DNA of 64,000 nt from Phallusia mammillata (taxonomy: Eukaryota; Chordata; Ascidiacea; Phlebobranchia; Ascidiidae). Below are positions 36,015 through 49,534 of the stretch, piece by piece; position 1 is the first letter of the stretch; every line of letters begins with the position of its first letter. The DNA is taken from positions 1-64,000 of the forward strand of contig QLIY01000595.1 of the NCBI GenBank assembly GCA_003260075.1, given 5' to 3'. The position numbers were made by a program, and so were the translations under genes. Below the pieces are notes generated by a model. The model worked only from the letters and a program-made list of their open reading frames with translations, did not search any database and was not told where the DNA came from.

Positions 36015-37926
36015 GGTGGCGCTCACCTACAAAAAATCCATTGCTGTCTTTAATTGTTGTACATTTACAATGAAGAATGTGGTTTTGACTTGCAACACAA
36101 CGGCTGATTGAGCTCAGATATGTATTGTTCATCACTCATGAAGTTCTCAGAGTGAGCTGAGTAATATCATCACAGATCATCAAAAAAATCAAATTAGCCG
36201 ACATTGATTGTTAAACTAAGGTTAGAACTGCTTTGTGGGTTACAATGCCGTGTAATATGAATTCGGGCCCTATGACCAACATATAATAGCAACAGAATGT
36301 AAAAGCCCTAGAATAAGTCGTGTTGGTTATCGAACATAAATGCCCATGATAACATACCAAACGTGGAAAGTTACGTACCAACCTGTTACTAAAGCCATGC
36401 CACTTAATTTACTGTAACTTTTAACCCTATTTCTTCAATTACAACGATGATTTACTCAGATCTTTCTCAAAACAACTTACCTCACTGCCACACACTAGAA
36501 AAAGACCATTGCTCGATTCGGCGATTGTATGGTATCCGGCTTATAACATACCGCAAGAGAGTGCACTTCGGAAAAATTTGTGATTTTTAACAGGAATTTT
36601 TCTTTTTTTAGGGAATTATTATAAGAAGAGGCCATATATTGTAAAAATAACCGAAAATGGTACTTTGAGAAACTAAATTATGTGAAAAAAGCTATTCTGA
36701 CTGTAGATGAAAGTTCAACAATTAACAATTATCAATTTACTGCAACATTACAAAACTGCACCCTTAAAAGTCCTGGATTAAAATCGAGTAAGGTACGCAA
36801 AAATTTTCCTTACGTATCGAAAGGTCATCGAATTTTAGAACAGTCCGATTGCGTACGGTTTTACCGGCATGGGCCAAAGAGTTAAGTTGTAAATTAAATG
36901 TGATTTTTTGTCAATGTTATTTATTTTGCGAAAATAATCGCTGGTAAAAAGGGTTTGACATGACAACGGCAGTAATATGTAAAATGCCGATGTAAAAGCA
37001 AACGCATTTTGCAGAGAAATAGCAAGAGTAACAGATTCCCCTATATTAGGCCTATAGGCTGTAAAATGTAAAAAAAAACTTTATGGGCCAAGTTTGTACC
37101 TCTCCCCAAGATGATTGTTTTTGATAGAAATCCGGGTTCTGGCCACAAAATGGAGCAGTGAAACTGACCGTTCTGGGTGGGGCATTTAGAAGCGGTTTAC
37201 TCGGAGAGCAATTTCCATGTTTATTGCTTAACATTTAGGCTATAAAGCAAACTGATGGCCAGCGTATCACCAAATGGGGAACTGCTATATTTTCATTTCG
37301 TGATGCTTAGCTACGCAAACATCATTTGACATCTAGACTTCGCTATTGATAAGTGTCGACATTTCACATATTTTTTAGTCATCTGAGCCGAAAACATTTC
37401 ACATTATCTTTCAGTCATTTGAGCCAAAATGTGTAAAATATGTCTCTTAACCTTCAATGCGAGTCTTACGAGGTTTAGGAGCATTTCTTTAAGGCAAAAT
37501 TAGCATGTGGGTTGGTAGTACACGTTAATACACCATTCAATGTTGGTTTGTAATACATGATTCAATAAAACTTTGTAATGCATTGTTCAATGTTCGCTAA
37601 GGCCTTAATATTTTATCTGATTATTTCTGTCCGCTAAATGTCGCACTGTCGCTGTCAGTTTTGTTCTCTGCCTATACATATTTTGTGAAACAAACCCTCC
37701 CGTATAGCAAAAAATACAGAATTTTGTAATGATTAGCACGTACGACCCAGGAACTACTTTTATTAGGCAGGTACAGCGCAAAATATATTGTACCGCACAC
37801 CACATGCAAAGAAATCAAACATTAGGCTCGCTATTGGCTCATGACAGAACCTATCCCAGCAACACAGCCATGGATTTAGTCGAATGACATCAACACGAGA
37901 AGCAAAAATAGTGGTAACAATTGAAA
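36015..37926. other. RPL9 upstream region and INF2 downstream region
   Basis: The RPL9 5' untranslated exon and promoter lie at about 36480-36560. The rest, up to the INF2 stop codon at 37927, is AT-rich with no supported gene. Short frames such as 36682-36885 lack homology. Confidence 0.45.
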
Positions 37927-40900
37927 TCATGATCTTCGAGGAAAATTTCGTGTGTTCACAGCAACTTTTGGTTTCTTTTCCGTAGAAACCGCCTTAGCTT
38001 TTGTTTCATTTCTTTTAGTGGAAGAAACTTTAACGCGGCTTGTGGATGCTTTAAATTCGGGTTTTGCTGTGGGACGTTGCTTGTTTCGAAACATGCCTGT
38101 AATCGAGCGACGAAGCGAAGAATTCCTCGCAAGTGATTGAGGTGGCTTGTTTATGTCTTTTTCCTTAGAAGATGACGGCTTTGCCGCAGCACGTTGTTTT
38201 TTTGATTGGCGATTTTGTCCTACTGGCGAAGTAATGTTTACTGTAGTCGACCGATCAGCAGACTGATTTCCCTTTTTCTTTCGAAAAGACAAAGACTTCC
38301 ATCTTTGGGTGCTAGAAGATGGACGAGAAACATCCTTTTCTGGCTGTTTCGTCGCCAATTCGCGATTTGTTCTTGATAAAAACGAAAGCTTTCCGAATTT
38401 CCTTTGCGGTGATATAGGAATCTGCGAGGGCTTGAGTTTACGCTTTGAAGTTGGATTGTCCGAAGTGGCGTCGCCTGACTTTTCACCTAGAAAATGTTGG
38501 CAAACAAATTAAAACACCAATAGCACAACACCCTTTTAAAAGTTTAACTATACATAAAAGAACCCAGATGGTAAAAGAGCAGATGGAAAAACAACAACAA
38601 AGCTAAATGCAATCTAGTAATGCAGCATGAGCACTTTGTTACGCATTCAAGGTTTTCAGGCATGAATGATGAAACTACTCTACAACATGCAGTGGAGCAA
38701 AACCCGCCGGCAGGAAACTTTATGTGTTAGTTGTAAGTCAACACCCAAACGCTAGCAAACAATCGGTGCGCAGTAATGCTATGGTGAACTCGGTTGGAAG
38801 CACGTCAAACTATCGACCTGGTTTGTTATGTACATAGAATTACCGACCTGTCGGTTCGATAAAACCGACACGGCCAAGCGATGGCGCCTTACGGCAAAAC
38901 ACACTGATGAAATGCTGGTCGACATAATGATTACACTGGCGAGATAAGACGACCAGAACGCACACAGTGGAACGTAGCCAGGTACCGACGCCTGCTACTA
39001 TTTACTGTGTGATGCGAAAGTGAGGTTGCTTAACGCAACGAGCGCAAACGCTACAACGTGCGCAAACAGAATTTCAAGATCTCTTGTGATGTACACACCA
39101 CTTACAAATTCCTAAACCAATGCTTGATCTTTATCCATGTTTCTGTAAAAAAACAGAACAACCTTTTGAGCATATATGCTTCTCTGGACATGCGGTTATC
39201 GTGTATCTTGTGATAGTGATAAATTGTTCATTAATGACAGTTGCCTACCAGCAGCTTTTAAAGCAAGCAAAGCAAGACAATAATTTTTGTCCAGTAGCAG
39301 TTCTTGGTGTGTCAAGAACAGCGTTGCTAATGTGTAGCTACAATCATCACCGTGTTAATTACATCGCTAGAAATTAGAATCAAGCGAAGCCATGGCTGTA
39401 TATAGCAGAGCGTTCGGTTATCGCTCATACTTGTGGAAGTAAGTAAAGCAACCGTAAATGAACTTTACGACATTGCGTTTTTAATGAGGGTGGCAATTTT
39501 GCAAGCCCATGAAACCAACCCTGCTTTCACTGCAGCGCGCAGTGTTGCTTCTTTTTATCTGCAGCCAGCTTAGACATGTGGTTGCTTTTCGACACAACTC
39601 TGCTGCCTTGGGTGCTCGAAGCAGGGAGCCGAATTGCTGCCGGTGTGTCGTCCATTTCTTTACATATACAACAAACGTGGCAGTTCGAACTTAGCAAAAT
39701 ACAAACACGTTCAAAGCAAAATTCATGCTAACCAGTGCAACAGACCAACAAGCCGCAAAGCGCATTCCGCGGCTGTGGCAGTTTAACACTGGTGCGATAA
39801 AAAAAATTCAGCCCTTCGGAGTCGCTGATTCAGTAACGTGCGTGATTTTGTTATGATTTAAACTTATACAGCAGACCAATACCGGTTCCTGTACTGACCA
39901 GGAACGATCGAAACGGGCTAATCAATATAATCAAGCGCGTCCTCAAATTCTTCGTCGTCGGAAGAGCTCTCGTTGAAAAACGGTGGCTGGTTGGACAGCG
40001 GCGAGACGAAGTGTGATTTTATGGCTACATGCACTTGATCAATGCCTGAAAACAAACCGGGCCATGAAACGTTAAGGCGCTGTACGTCCGCTATGGACAT
40101 CGATCCACGTTTGCCTTTCTAAAATATTTTCTGGGATTTCAGGCGAATCAAAAGGCTTGTGACAAATGATGGAAATTCCCAGTTAACATTTGCACTGTTT
40201 TACGATCAGAAACGCCCGATAACCGCATTCGGCGCCTAAATCGACACAAATGAAACGAAGTTACGTCACAAATGTCACATCTGTCAATGGCATCGAGAAT
40301 TTACGATCACGCCGTGCGGCACACCCCAGTAACACCTACACCATTAATGCCAGGCTGCAATTTGCTGGCATGAACATGTTGTTAATGGTTAAAAATGTAC
40401 TCGCTATTTTAGGTTATTATGGATGACTATGCTATAATGCAATAGGGACTCGTTTGGTAAACCAGTCTTCACCCATCCTTTTTTTACCGGTGTTGTATGC
40501 GTACCTTGTTATTGATGAGATTATTTAAGACATTCTGTAAAAAACGGTTACTAAGTTAGTTAAATCCAAGGGAAATAAATAAAACAAGGTTTATCTTTAA
40601 TGCATAAAGTTTTAGGTTTGAATTGTTAAGTCAAACCAGAACGTTTTGCAACACGCAACCAAAGGCTAAAGTGAAACAAAAGTGGTTTTGCACAAACTTT
40701 ACGCTATTTGCGACAAGCCGCTACTCAAGACACAGAACATCGATCATCAGCCTGTGCTTCTTGGTGCCTCTGTTGGCGAGCTAGGAAAGCCATAACCAAA
40801 ACAGGAAAAACAGTTATTTTTATAGATTGCTATAAAATAGAGCACAGCCATTTTAAATGAGTTTTGCAAAAACAAAAACTTAACATACCAAAGTAAATAT

Positions 40901-43900
40901 TAACCCTTTCTGCAAGGTCGTTTTACATAAAAACCATTCAAACGTTGGAAAGACATTTAAATATAACGTATTTAACGGTTTTAACCTTTGTGTGGCAAGA
41001 AATATTTAACACGATTTCATGCAGAAAACCTACCAGCAATTTGTGGCGTGTCCTCGCTATCACTGTTGTTCGATGCCACACTTTTTGCTCGAGAATCTAC
41101 AGACGAACCACTGGTCGGTACTTGAGTATCATGAGACGTGTTGACTTCGGTAGTAACTGCGTCTTGCTTTGGTTTAAAGGCTGCGAGGACTTTGTTTAAT
41201 GTGGGAGAGACGTCTTTGGGTGGTTCAGTCGGAATGTCTTTCGAGCTCTCTGGTAAAGTGACTGGAATTGGGATTTTTCCGTTTGACATAGTTGTGGTTT
41301 CCATTTCAAGCATTTCTTCGACGATAAGACCGATATCGTTGGCCGACAAAGGTTCTTCATTGCCTTGAGGAATATCTTCGGAACGTGTTTTGGGTTTCTC
41401 AACTTCTATGTACTCTTCTGGGGTCTCTATATCAGGCGAAGGAACCGCAGCCGTTTTGTCCAGGCAAATCTGACTCATGACGTCGTTAAGTTGACCAATT
41501 TCTTTAACGGTTAAGTCATCACTCACCGTGCTGCAAGTTTCTGTATCACTAGACTGGTTTGATTTTGAGTGGGCTTTCACATCAACTTCAAGAATTTTAA
41601 TGTCATTTGTTTTGTCGGAAGTGTTAGTTTCCACATGAACATCAGCTTCAGTAGTTTTCACATTGTTCGGTTTGTCGATAGAGACATTAGCTTCAATGGG
41701 AGGTTTGGCAATTACATCAGCTTTAACAGTTTTAACATTGTTGGGTTTGTCGATAGAGACATTAGTTTCAATGGGAGCTTTGGCAATTACACCAGCTTCA
41801 ACAGTTTTAACATTGTTGGGTTTATTGGTGCAAGCGTTTTTATGACTGGCCTCCGCAACTGGAATTGAATCAACAACGTCGGTCGGCTGTTGGCTTACGG
41901 GATCAGGTGGGTTTGGTGTTTGCTGACGGTTGCTGGTTTTTTCTCTGTCCTCTGTGGGTTTTTTAGCGTCAGGGAGTTGATCTACAGAAGACCGATCAAG
42001 GGGCGTTACTGATGTACTATCAGCAACCTTTGGTTTGTCGACATCAGCTTCTGTACATAAAGAGTTATCTTTGCTGGTAGTCTGTTGGTTTTGCTTCGAT
42101 TCAGCTTCGGTAACTTTTGTTTGACTTTGACTAATATCGTCGTTTATCGCTTTAGTAGCACTCATCTTGCGTAGGGCATCGGTTCTGGGACTTCTGCAGT
42201 AACAAAAATGAGGAATGTAATGTGTTTGCGAACGTTAATAGGCTTCTGTTTACAAAACAAAAATTCATGCAAAACAAATAACATATTGTACGTTTTTGGA
42301 GAAGCCGGTGCATGGTCTGGTGAAGATTTCTTCAAATTAAATCCTTTCCTTATGTCTTTCAACAAGTTGTCGATAATATTTTCCTGCAAAGACAACACAC
42401 AAACAAACGGTATTTTCGACAAAATAGTAGTACAAAACTGTGTAATACGATTTCCAAAATCGAGACGCTACAAAATAGTTGACTGTAGGGGGTTATTTCA
42501 GGCTTTGTACCTCAGCAGGTGGTGGAGCGTGTCTTTTGCTTTTGGGTTTCCCGCTTTTAATTCTTTCAGCCTCCTGGGCTTCTCTTTTCTTCTTCTTTTC
42601 TTCGGCAATGGCGCGTTCCTTATTCTCTTTGATTGCTTTCTTAATCTTTAATTCAAAAAATGTGATCAATGACTCCCAAAAAAATGGTTTGTCTTACCAT
42701 TATCAAACAGTTTAACCATGTTAATTAAGTTTAACCCGCAAACAAGCACATGTCCTTGTTACACGCTTGACAGGCGAAAATCCAGCGATCTGTTGCAAAT
42801 TAGCAATTCCATGCCGAAAAACAACAGGTTACCTTATACAGGGATCTATTTGCAAGGTATACAGTACCATAAAACGAATGGCGACGGTTATCTGTTAACA
42901 AAACCGCGCATTTTCTGAAGCAAATTAATGAAATGTTAAATTTCTAAACCGTGTCAAGCTAGGGAAATTGGCAGCCCGGTAATTGATAGTGCTGGGTCAA
43001 AACAGTTAACAAACACTCCACTAGGTTGTCTGATGACAAAACGCAATTAGAGACCGCTACAACAAATAGCGATGATTTACTGCTTGTAAAACCAGTACGT
43101 GTATTTACAGACCAAACATACCAATTCTATTTCAGAGTGGATTTATTGGTTTTTAAGGGTTTGTGTATTGGCATGTGCCTGGCGATGAAACGACTACAGT
43201 ACCTGGTTTGAAAATTTAGCAAAGGTCGAGATTCCATCTTCCAATCTGAATTTTCTTTCATCTTCGACAAGGTAGTTTGCCAAATCAGTTCGTAACACCT
43301 CGATTTCATCCAAATTGTCTTCAAGCAGTTTTACGCGGTCTGCTGCATTGCCAAGAAATTCTTCAAACTGCTTCTTTATCTCATCTGATGCTTTATCGAC
43401 CTAAGAACGTTTAGATATGAAAAAAGTGATTCTGACATTCGAAATAACTCCAAAGTTTAATATTTGTACATGGACGTTTTAATTAGTGGAATGACTAATT
43501 TGACAAAACATAGTGCCTACACATCGAGAAACTGAGGTGGCCTACATGTACCTAAATATGAAACAAGTTTGCTTTTAGCCACTAAATGCAAATTTGATGT
43601 AACGACATAAATACGTCGATAAACCGCTTCCCTTAGTGGTTAGTAGTATGATGTACAATGTGGTTAAAATGATATTAAAATAGTTGGACTATCGACCGTA
43701 ACCAGAAGTGTGAATAACCTGACGTTGCAGCTTGCTGATAACGCCGGTCAAGCGCTTCACGTCCTTTTGTATCTGCTCGACCGACACATTTTGGCATTTC
43801 TCGACACCGATTAGATCTTCAGGCAAGGTGAGAAGTTCTGGGTGCTTTTTCTCCGCTTCCATCACCACGTAATGGAGCAACGTCATACGAGGTTTGTTCG

Positions 43901-46900
43901 CTTTAGTTTCAGCCAACTGCGAATAATTAACTTTATGTGTACGTCACCGCAAGGTTAATTGCTTTTACACTCTTAATCCAAGCCACGAGGGGAATCAATC
44001 ACGTTGTACCAGCAAACCAAGCCCCCCCCCCCTTCAGCCAACTGCGAATAATTAACTTTATGTGTACGTCACCGCAAGGTCAATTGCTTTTACACTCTTA
44101 ATCCAAGCCACGAGGGGGATCAATCACGTTGTACCAGCAAACCAAGGCAAGTTACCGCTTTGACATTTGATGTTTATCAAGTTCAACCGGCCTGTTTACT
44201 TTAAGCATCAACCCCTAGATCCGGGGTACCAGGTGCTTGTCTGAGCTTGGTTGATCCCTAATAAGAGTGGCATTTCCCTGGTTGACGGCTACCAACCAAC
44301 TATTCAGCTTTGTGACATTTGATGACATTATATTTGGTGTGTCACTGCTTTGGTTGATTACAACCCGTACGATGGTTTCATTCACTGTTGAGTGTCATGA
44401 ATGCTCACCATTGTTATTGGTGCTCATTCAACGACATATGGTGCATTGTATACAGTGAAAGTAGTGATTGATTCTGCCGTTACGTGAAAATATCAATCCG
44501 TTCAAATTCTGGGTTGTATTAAATCTTTCAATTCGGCGCGATAAATAAAGGGTTTACCTTCAGCAGTGATGTTATTTTGAAACCTTGCGCGTCACCCGAG
44601 TGTGCACCGAAGTTCATGAAGTTGCCCGTTTTGAGAATAAGCAAGAGAAAGTCTTCTAACTTCTTGCAAGAACGAATTTCTACATAAAATATTGATGCCA
44701 TACAAGGTTAGGTAACTTTGCGCAACAAGTTTTTTTTATACAGGCACACTGAAGTCCCCCCCCCCACTTCTTGCAAGAACGAATTTCTACATAAAATATT
44801 GATGCCATACAAGATAACGTAACTTTGCGAAACAAGTTTTTAGTATACAGGCACATCGAAGCCAGTAAATTACAGAAATTGCCTTGTCATGAAAATGCAT
44901 TGTTCACAACGTTGTCGAAACAACGGTTTTGTTTGGAGACCAAGTGTGACATTTTTTTGCTAATCTGATGAAAAAGATTTGAAAAGCCCATCTGACCTTT
45001 ACACGCCTTTTTGACGTCACGCATTGTGGGCTCGATATCTGACATCTCGTCTTCAAAACTCTCACGGATAATGGAGGCTTCAATGCAAAGTTGATAACTG
45101 GGAATTTGCGATAGGGCAAGGAAATACTTCTCAACGTTGCCCAAAAGAGCCGGGTCTCCAGTATAGGCGTGAATTATCTCAATTTCGGATTGTTCGGGAA
45201 GGAATTTCAGCATGTTGCGTAATTTCTCTTCGGCTGCGAGAAAATCGTTCACGGATGAATTCACTTGCGGTCACGGGCACGCCTTTTGCGTAAGCAGTTT
45301 TTGTGCCAAAAATGAAATTCCACAAAGAATGCCCGCCCATAAAGTAAAAACTGAAAAAAACTTACCTATCTTTAGTTTAAGTTTAGAAAACATACGAAGA
45401 ATATTTCCTAGCGCTATTTAGTATATTGTTCCTACAAATACTGTGACTAGGCAGTGAAATAGTGCCAGTAATAAATATCGACTTTCACATTTACTTAAGC
45501 TATGAAGTATTGCTGCTGCAAATGCGACTAGAGTGCCGTGGAATGAGTGCTACTAATAAAAGCTTCTTATTTTCACTAATACTGTTAAACCGTTTTTAAA
45601 GCACATATAAACTGGCTTCACATCCAAATGATAAATAATTCATCTCCCCACTTAAGATTTCTCTGTTTCCTTCCTTCAGCGCTTGCACGATCACGTCGTT
45701 ACTGAGTCGAAATTGACGCAGAAATATATTGATGTTGAGACTGCGACGGGAATCTACCAGACTTACCTTCGAAAAGAAATAAACATTATGGTGTTTTTGT
45801 CATCATTAAGGCAACAATGCCAAGCTAAACCAGCAAAAAATGTGTTTATATACATACTTCAGTTGGTGCCGATTTTTTTGTTTCCTTTGCCGGCGCTTTG
45901 GAAATAACTTTTTGCGCAAACAGCTCTTCAATAGCTTTGTAGTTCGGTTCGACATCTGTCGCTCCTTGCTGGCCGAGTGAATCCCACACACTGTTACTTC
46001 TGCAGCAATCATAAAACGTTTCAAATACACCCAGTTTAAGGAAACGTTGAATTTATTATTGAACTTTACCTTGTTCGCAGTGTGTTGCTGGGAATCTTTT
46101 GCCAATTGAACTTACGTAGCTTCGAACTGGGTTTAGGTACAGACACAGAGCGTCGGACTGGGAGAGTGCTGTAAGACTGATTTGCTGTCATTGGGATGAT
46201 TCCCCCTGGTGGTGGAGGGATACCTCCCATAGGTGGAGGTGGTGGAATTCCCCCCATAGGTGGAGGTGGTGGAATTCCTCCCATTGGAGGAGGCGGAGGA
46301 ATTCCACCCATGGGTGGTGGAGGAGGGATACCTCCCATTGGAGGAGGTGGTGGAATTCCTCCTACAGGAGGAGGCGGAGGAATTCCCACCATAGGTGGAG
46401 GTGGTGGAATTCCTCCCATGGGAGGAGGCGGAGGAATTCCGCCCGAAGGTGGAGGTAGCGGAATTCCTCCTATAGGTGGGGGTGATGGAATTCCCCCAAT
46501 AGGTGGAGGTGGGGGAATAACTCCCGTTGGAGGCGGTGGAGGTATCGTCCCAGCAGGAGGGGGCGGAGAAATTCCTTTGATTGGGGGTGGTGGAGGAATA
46601 CCACTTGCTGCAGGAGTAACACTTCCCGAGGGTGGTGGTGGTGGTGGTGGAGGGGGAATGTTGCCCTGGGGCGGTAAGGATGAAACAGTACTTGAAGGAG
46701 TTGGTATTGGAGGTTGCGGGATGACATTTGTCTTTTCCTGGGGAGCGTCTGTCTGGATCTTGACGTCTTTCTTAGGAGCACGCCGCGTCGAATTTTCTCT
46801 CCCTTTTGCCAATTTTTTTCCTTCTTGTGCAGTTTTTATAACCACTGCCTTTTGCACCAGGACCTCAACAGCTTCCCATATTGAGTCCGCCAATGGATCT

Positions 46901-49534
46901 TCCGTGTTAATCTGGAGAAAACTTTGAAGCACGGCAAGAAGATGGTTCCCCTGCGGCCCCGTGCAAACCTGAAGACCATGTAAGTTCCAATCGGTCTATG
47001 TGAATTCAAATTACCCACAACAACGTACGTACTTTGTTGAAAACCGCCGAAAACACGTCTTGGTGGTTGTTAAGGTCGATGCCAGAGGCGTCTGTTAATT
47101 CAGCTATCTCTTCATCGTCAACGAGTTTGCGCTCCTCAAACACTTCAAGTTGAATTAGCAAATCCTCGGATTCGCTGTGACTGAGAACAATATGAACTCT
47201 CGTAACCACCAGCGATTAAAATGCTTTGCGACTTCATGCAACGCTGAATAAACCACAGTGAAAATCACGGCAACACGAACATGCAATTTTTGCCAAACAT
47301 TTGTAGAGCGAAAAAGCAATTCAATAAATCAGATTTTTGCGTTAGGTTCTTCACAAGATTGTGCAATATGTAGGAAGGGATTTTCTCATTGACCAGTTTA
47401 TCCTATGAGTTGCAGTTTAATGCCAAACAATTACCAATAACTTATTACACTTGATTAACATTTCAAACAATAACAACAATATACTCCAACATCCAGTTTA
47501 CGGCAATAAACGCGGCTATTTGCAAATTCTTTTTCCAGAAATTGCAACTTGGCGCAAAACCAGCCTCAAGCGTTATAAATTTTAAGCGTAAAAGTTCAAA
47601 CATGTTTTACCAACTGTCGGGCTCCTGAAACGCTTTGGTTCTAGAAAGTAACAAAACCGTTTGTTTTCATGATATATATTGGAACTAATGATTCGTACAA
47701 TATTTAGATAATATTGCATCAATTAAGAAGTTATAATGCATCAGGAATGTTATATTTTTGTAATTTTCAATCAACCTGTAGATAAGATAATGCAAGATTA
47801 ATACTGGTAAAGTTTACATATGCTGTGAGTGAAGTTCAACCAAATATGTTGATGCAGTCGTCGTGCAGCATAAGCATGTTTACAACTGTTAGAAATTCAC
47901 GGGAAGCAACACACACACCGCCATGCACCGTATGACACGCATGCAGCCCCAGTTCTCCGACAAACCAATGTCGAAGAGTGCAAAAGTGCCTAACAACGCA
48001 CACAGGAAGGGGTATGGTGAAGGACATGCGAATGTTCTATATAATAGGGTTAAAAAGGCGCGTATATTGCTGTGTGAAATGGGCGTTAGTAATATGGTTA
48101 GCAGAACCCGTGAAAGCCAACATCTAACACACAATGCTACTGAGCGTTCGCCAGAGCTGCAACTTACAATTCGGAAACGAGCTGAGTTTCCCTGTGGTTG
48201 AGTGAAAGCAGTGTTACTGTTAACCAAATGCAGTGCAGTAGTTATACCCTGGTATAAAATGCCATGCCGGGTGCACTAGCACCTGGTCAACATTCAAAGC
48301 GTTAGTCACGCTTCGTAAACAACAAATAAACCAATATGGGCCCAAAGCAACTGCAAGCGTCTCCACCGTTAGCTGATATTACGCTAACAAAAAATGCCCA
48401 TGCACATGTTTGTGCCCAAAATCGATACAAGCTATTACAACAAAGCTTACCGAAGCTGGGAAAATGTATCCAAGATTTGCAAACCTAAATATGACAACAA
48501 AAGCAATTTTGAGTACGGGGTTACAATTTTTCAACATACTCGTACCTACCAATAAATTCGTTTCGCAACTGAATTCTGTCATGTAGTGAATCTGTCGACA
48601 GTATGACCGCATTAACGAAAGAGAGCACTGCGGTTTGATAAGGGGCGTTTTCGGTGGCCTTCAGTTCATTTACAGCCACGCTGAAGCGATACCGTTGCGA
48701 CTTGGATTGCTGTAAAACAAACATACAGTGAAATTGATGTTAATTTATTGTGTAGCAGGGTCACAGGAGCATAGTGGCCGCCAACTCTACCTTATAATGT
48801 TCCATGGCATCAATAGCCCGTAGTTTTCCATCAGCTGAGTAAATACACATAGCAGCAAGCAGTTCAAACACCTGCTTTTTTACCATCACGTTGCTGCTGT
48901 CCAGGGCTGAATACAAACAACGAAATGTAAACTTAGATGGGTTTAGTACATATGCTTGGCGCATTCGCACATACCAGTAGATAGCATTCGGGTGTAATCG
49001 TTCTTTGAGATCACGTGATCCAGCCCTGTGCGAGAGTTCATCACGGACTTGACGCACCTAATTGGACAGGCATGTAATTAGTCTTCGCAAAGCAACTTAC
49101 AGCGTAACAACCGGACAGGTATAGTTGACACACCCAACGCAGTGCAGCAACTCCATGGATTTGAGTATCGACGTTTTTGACGATCGGGCTGTTTCGTTTG
49201 AAAGCCGTTCCAAGGTGGTAAATAGAACACCCAGTCCGTCCAAGTCCAAAAACCCCTAAACATATCATGGTACGTAACGTATTATATTTGCCATATCTCT
49301 TGAATACGTTGTTTTAAATACGGTGTGAAGCTATATGCTTACAAGCATCCATTCTTCTGAACACTCCTGAATTTTTCTTCTTAATCCAGAAAAGTTTTGC
49401 ACTGATGGAAAGTGCAACAGTTTAATGCAGAGTTCTGGTTCTGCATTTTCTAAGTTTGAGAGAGTTTCTTCGGCCTCTGTCCTCTCTTTTTTCTGGGCCT
49501 GGGCAGCAATACTAGACCAACGTTTTTTAAGCAT
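37927..49534 (-). CDS. INF2: Inverted formin 2
   Basis: This formin nucleates and severs actin filaments. Eighteen phase-consistent exons (minus strand): 49534-49343, 49255-49101, 49057-48975, 48906-48791, 48709-48550, 48484-48451, 47180-47033, 46968-46070, 45999-45858, 45766-45652, 45233-44997, 44679-44558, 43916-43719, 43400-43203, 42645-42511, 42383-42292, 42193-41034 and 38486-37927, giving about 1581 residues (human about 1249). The DID has [40 protein letters not shown] and LRNEFIGLQILD. FH1 is a long GGIPPPPPM repeat. FH2 has [32 protein letters not shown] and [17 protein letters not shown]. The WH2-like DAD is [18 protein letters not shown]. The tail is long, with three 25-residue repeats and a basic end. 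No CAAX box is seen. The donor at 43718 (GTTATT) is weak, and the start of the 45233 exon was chosen by FH2 alignment. Confidence 0.95.
39918..40118 (-). other. Open exon-like segment inside INF2 intron 17
   Basis: On the minus strand, an acceptor (atattttag) at 40119 opens a frame of 66 codons from 40118 to a stop at 39918. It contains a conserved-looking acidic end ([16 protein letters not shown]) and [16 protein letters not shown]. Its phase (0) does not fit the INF2 donor at 41034 (phase 1). It is therefore not a simple alternative last exon. It could be the last exon of a nested gene or a chance frame. Confidence 0.3.
41640..41825 (-). repeat. 75-bp coding tandem repeat in INF2 tail
   Basis: Two and a half units of 25 residues with the consensus [21 protein letters not shown] followed by IDKP form part of the C-terminal tail. 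The DNA units are nearly identical, so the expansion is recent. Confidence 0.8.
43909..44146 (+). repeat. Direct duplication across a C run, INF2 intron 12
   Basis: About 113 bp at 43909-44021 recurs at 44033-44146 after 11 C (44022-44032), with two or three differences. The piece includes the acceptor and the first few bases of INF2 exon 13. Confidence 0.85.
44659..44862 (+). repeat. Direct duplication across a C run, INF2 exon 12 edge
   Basis: About 96 bp at 44659-44754 recurs at 44766-44862 after ten C (44756-44765), with several differences in the intronic part. The first 21 bases of INF2 exon 12 and its acceptor are repeated, so a decoy acceptor lies upstream of the real exon. Confidence 0.85.
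46196..46720 (-). repeat. FH1 proline-rich coding minisatellite of INF2
   Basis: About eighteen units of 27-30 bp encode GGIPPPPPM and variants ([16 protein letters not shown]). This is the profilin-binding FH1 region. The antisense strand is also open for 243 codons because of the repeat, and that frame is a shadow. Confidence 0.9.

Noticed and set aside
39120-39377. 85-codon plus-strand frame in INF2 intron 17
   Set aside because: It has no homology, no splice context and AT-driven codon use.
46196-46927. 243-codon glycine-rich open frame on the plus strand
   Set aside because: It is the antisense of the INF2 FH1 repeat. A GC-rich repeat whose length is a multiple of three stays open on both strands. 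The minus frame has FH1-FH2 homology and splice phase.
48253-48490. TATA-like GGTATAAAATG followed by a 51-codon plus-strand frame inside an INF2 intron
   Set aside because: It is short, matches no family and overlaps INF2 exon 6 in antisense.
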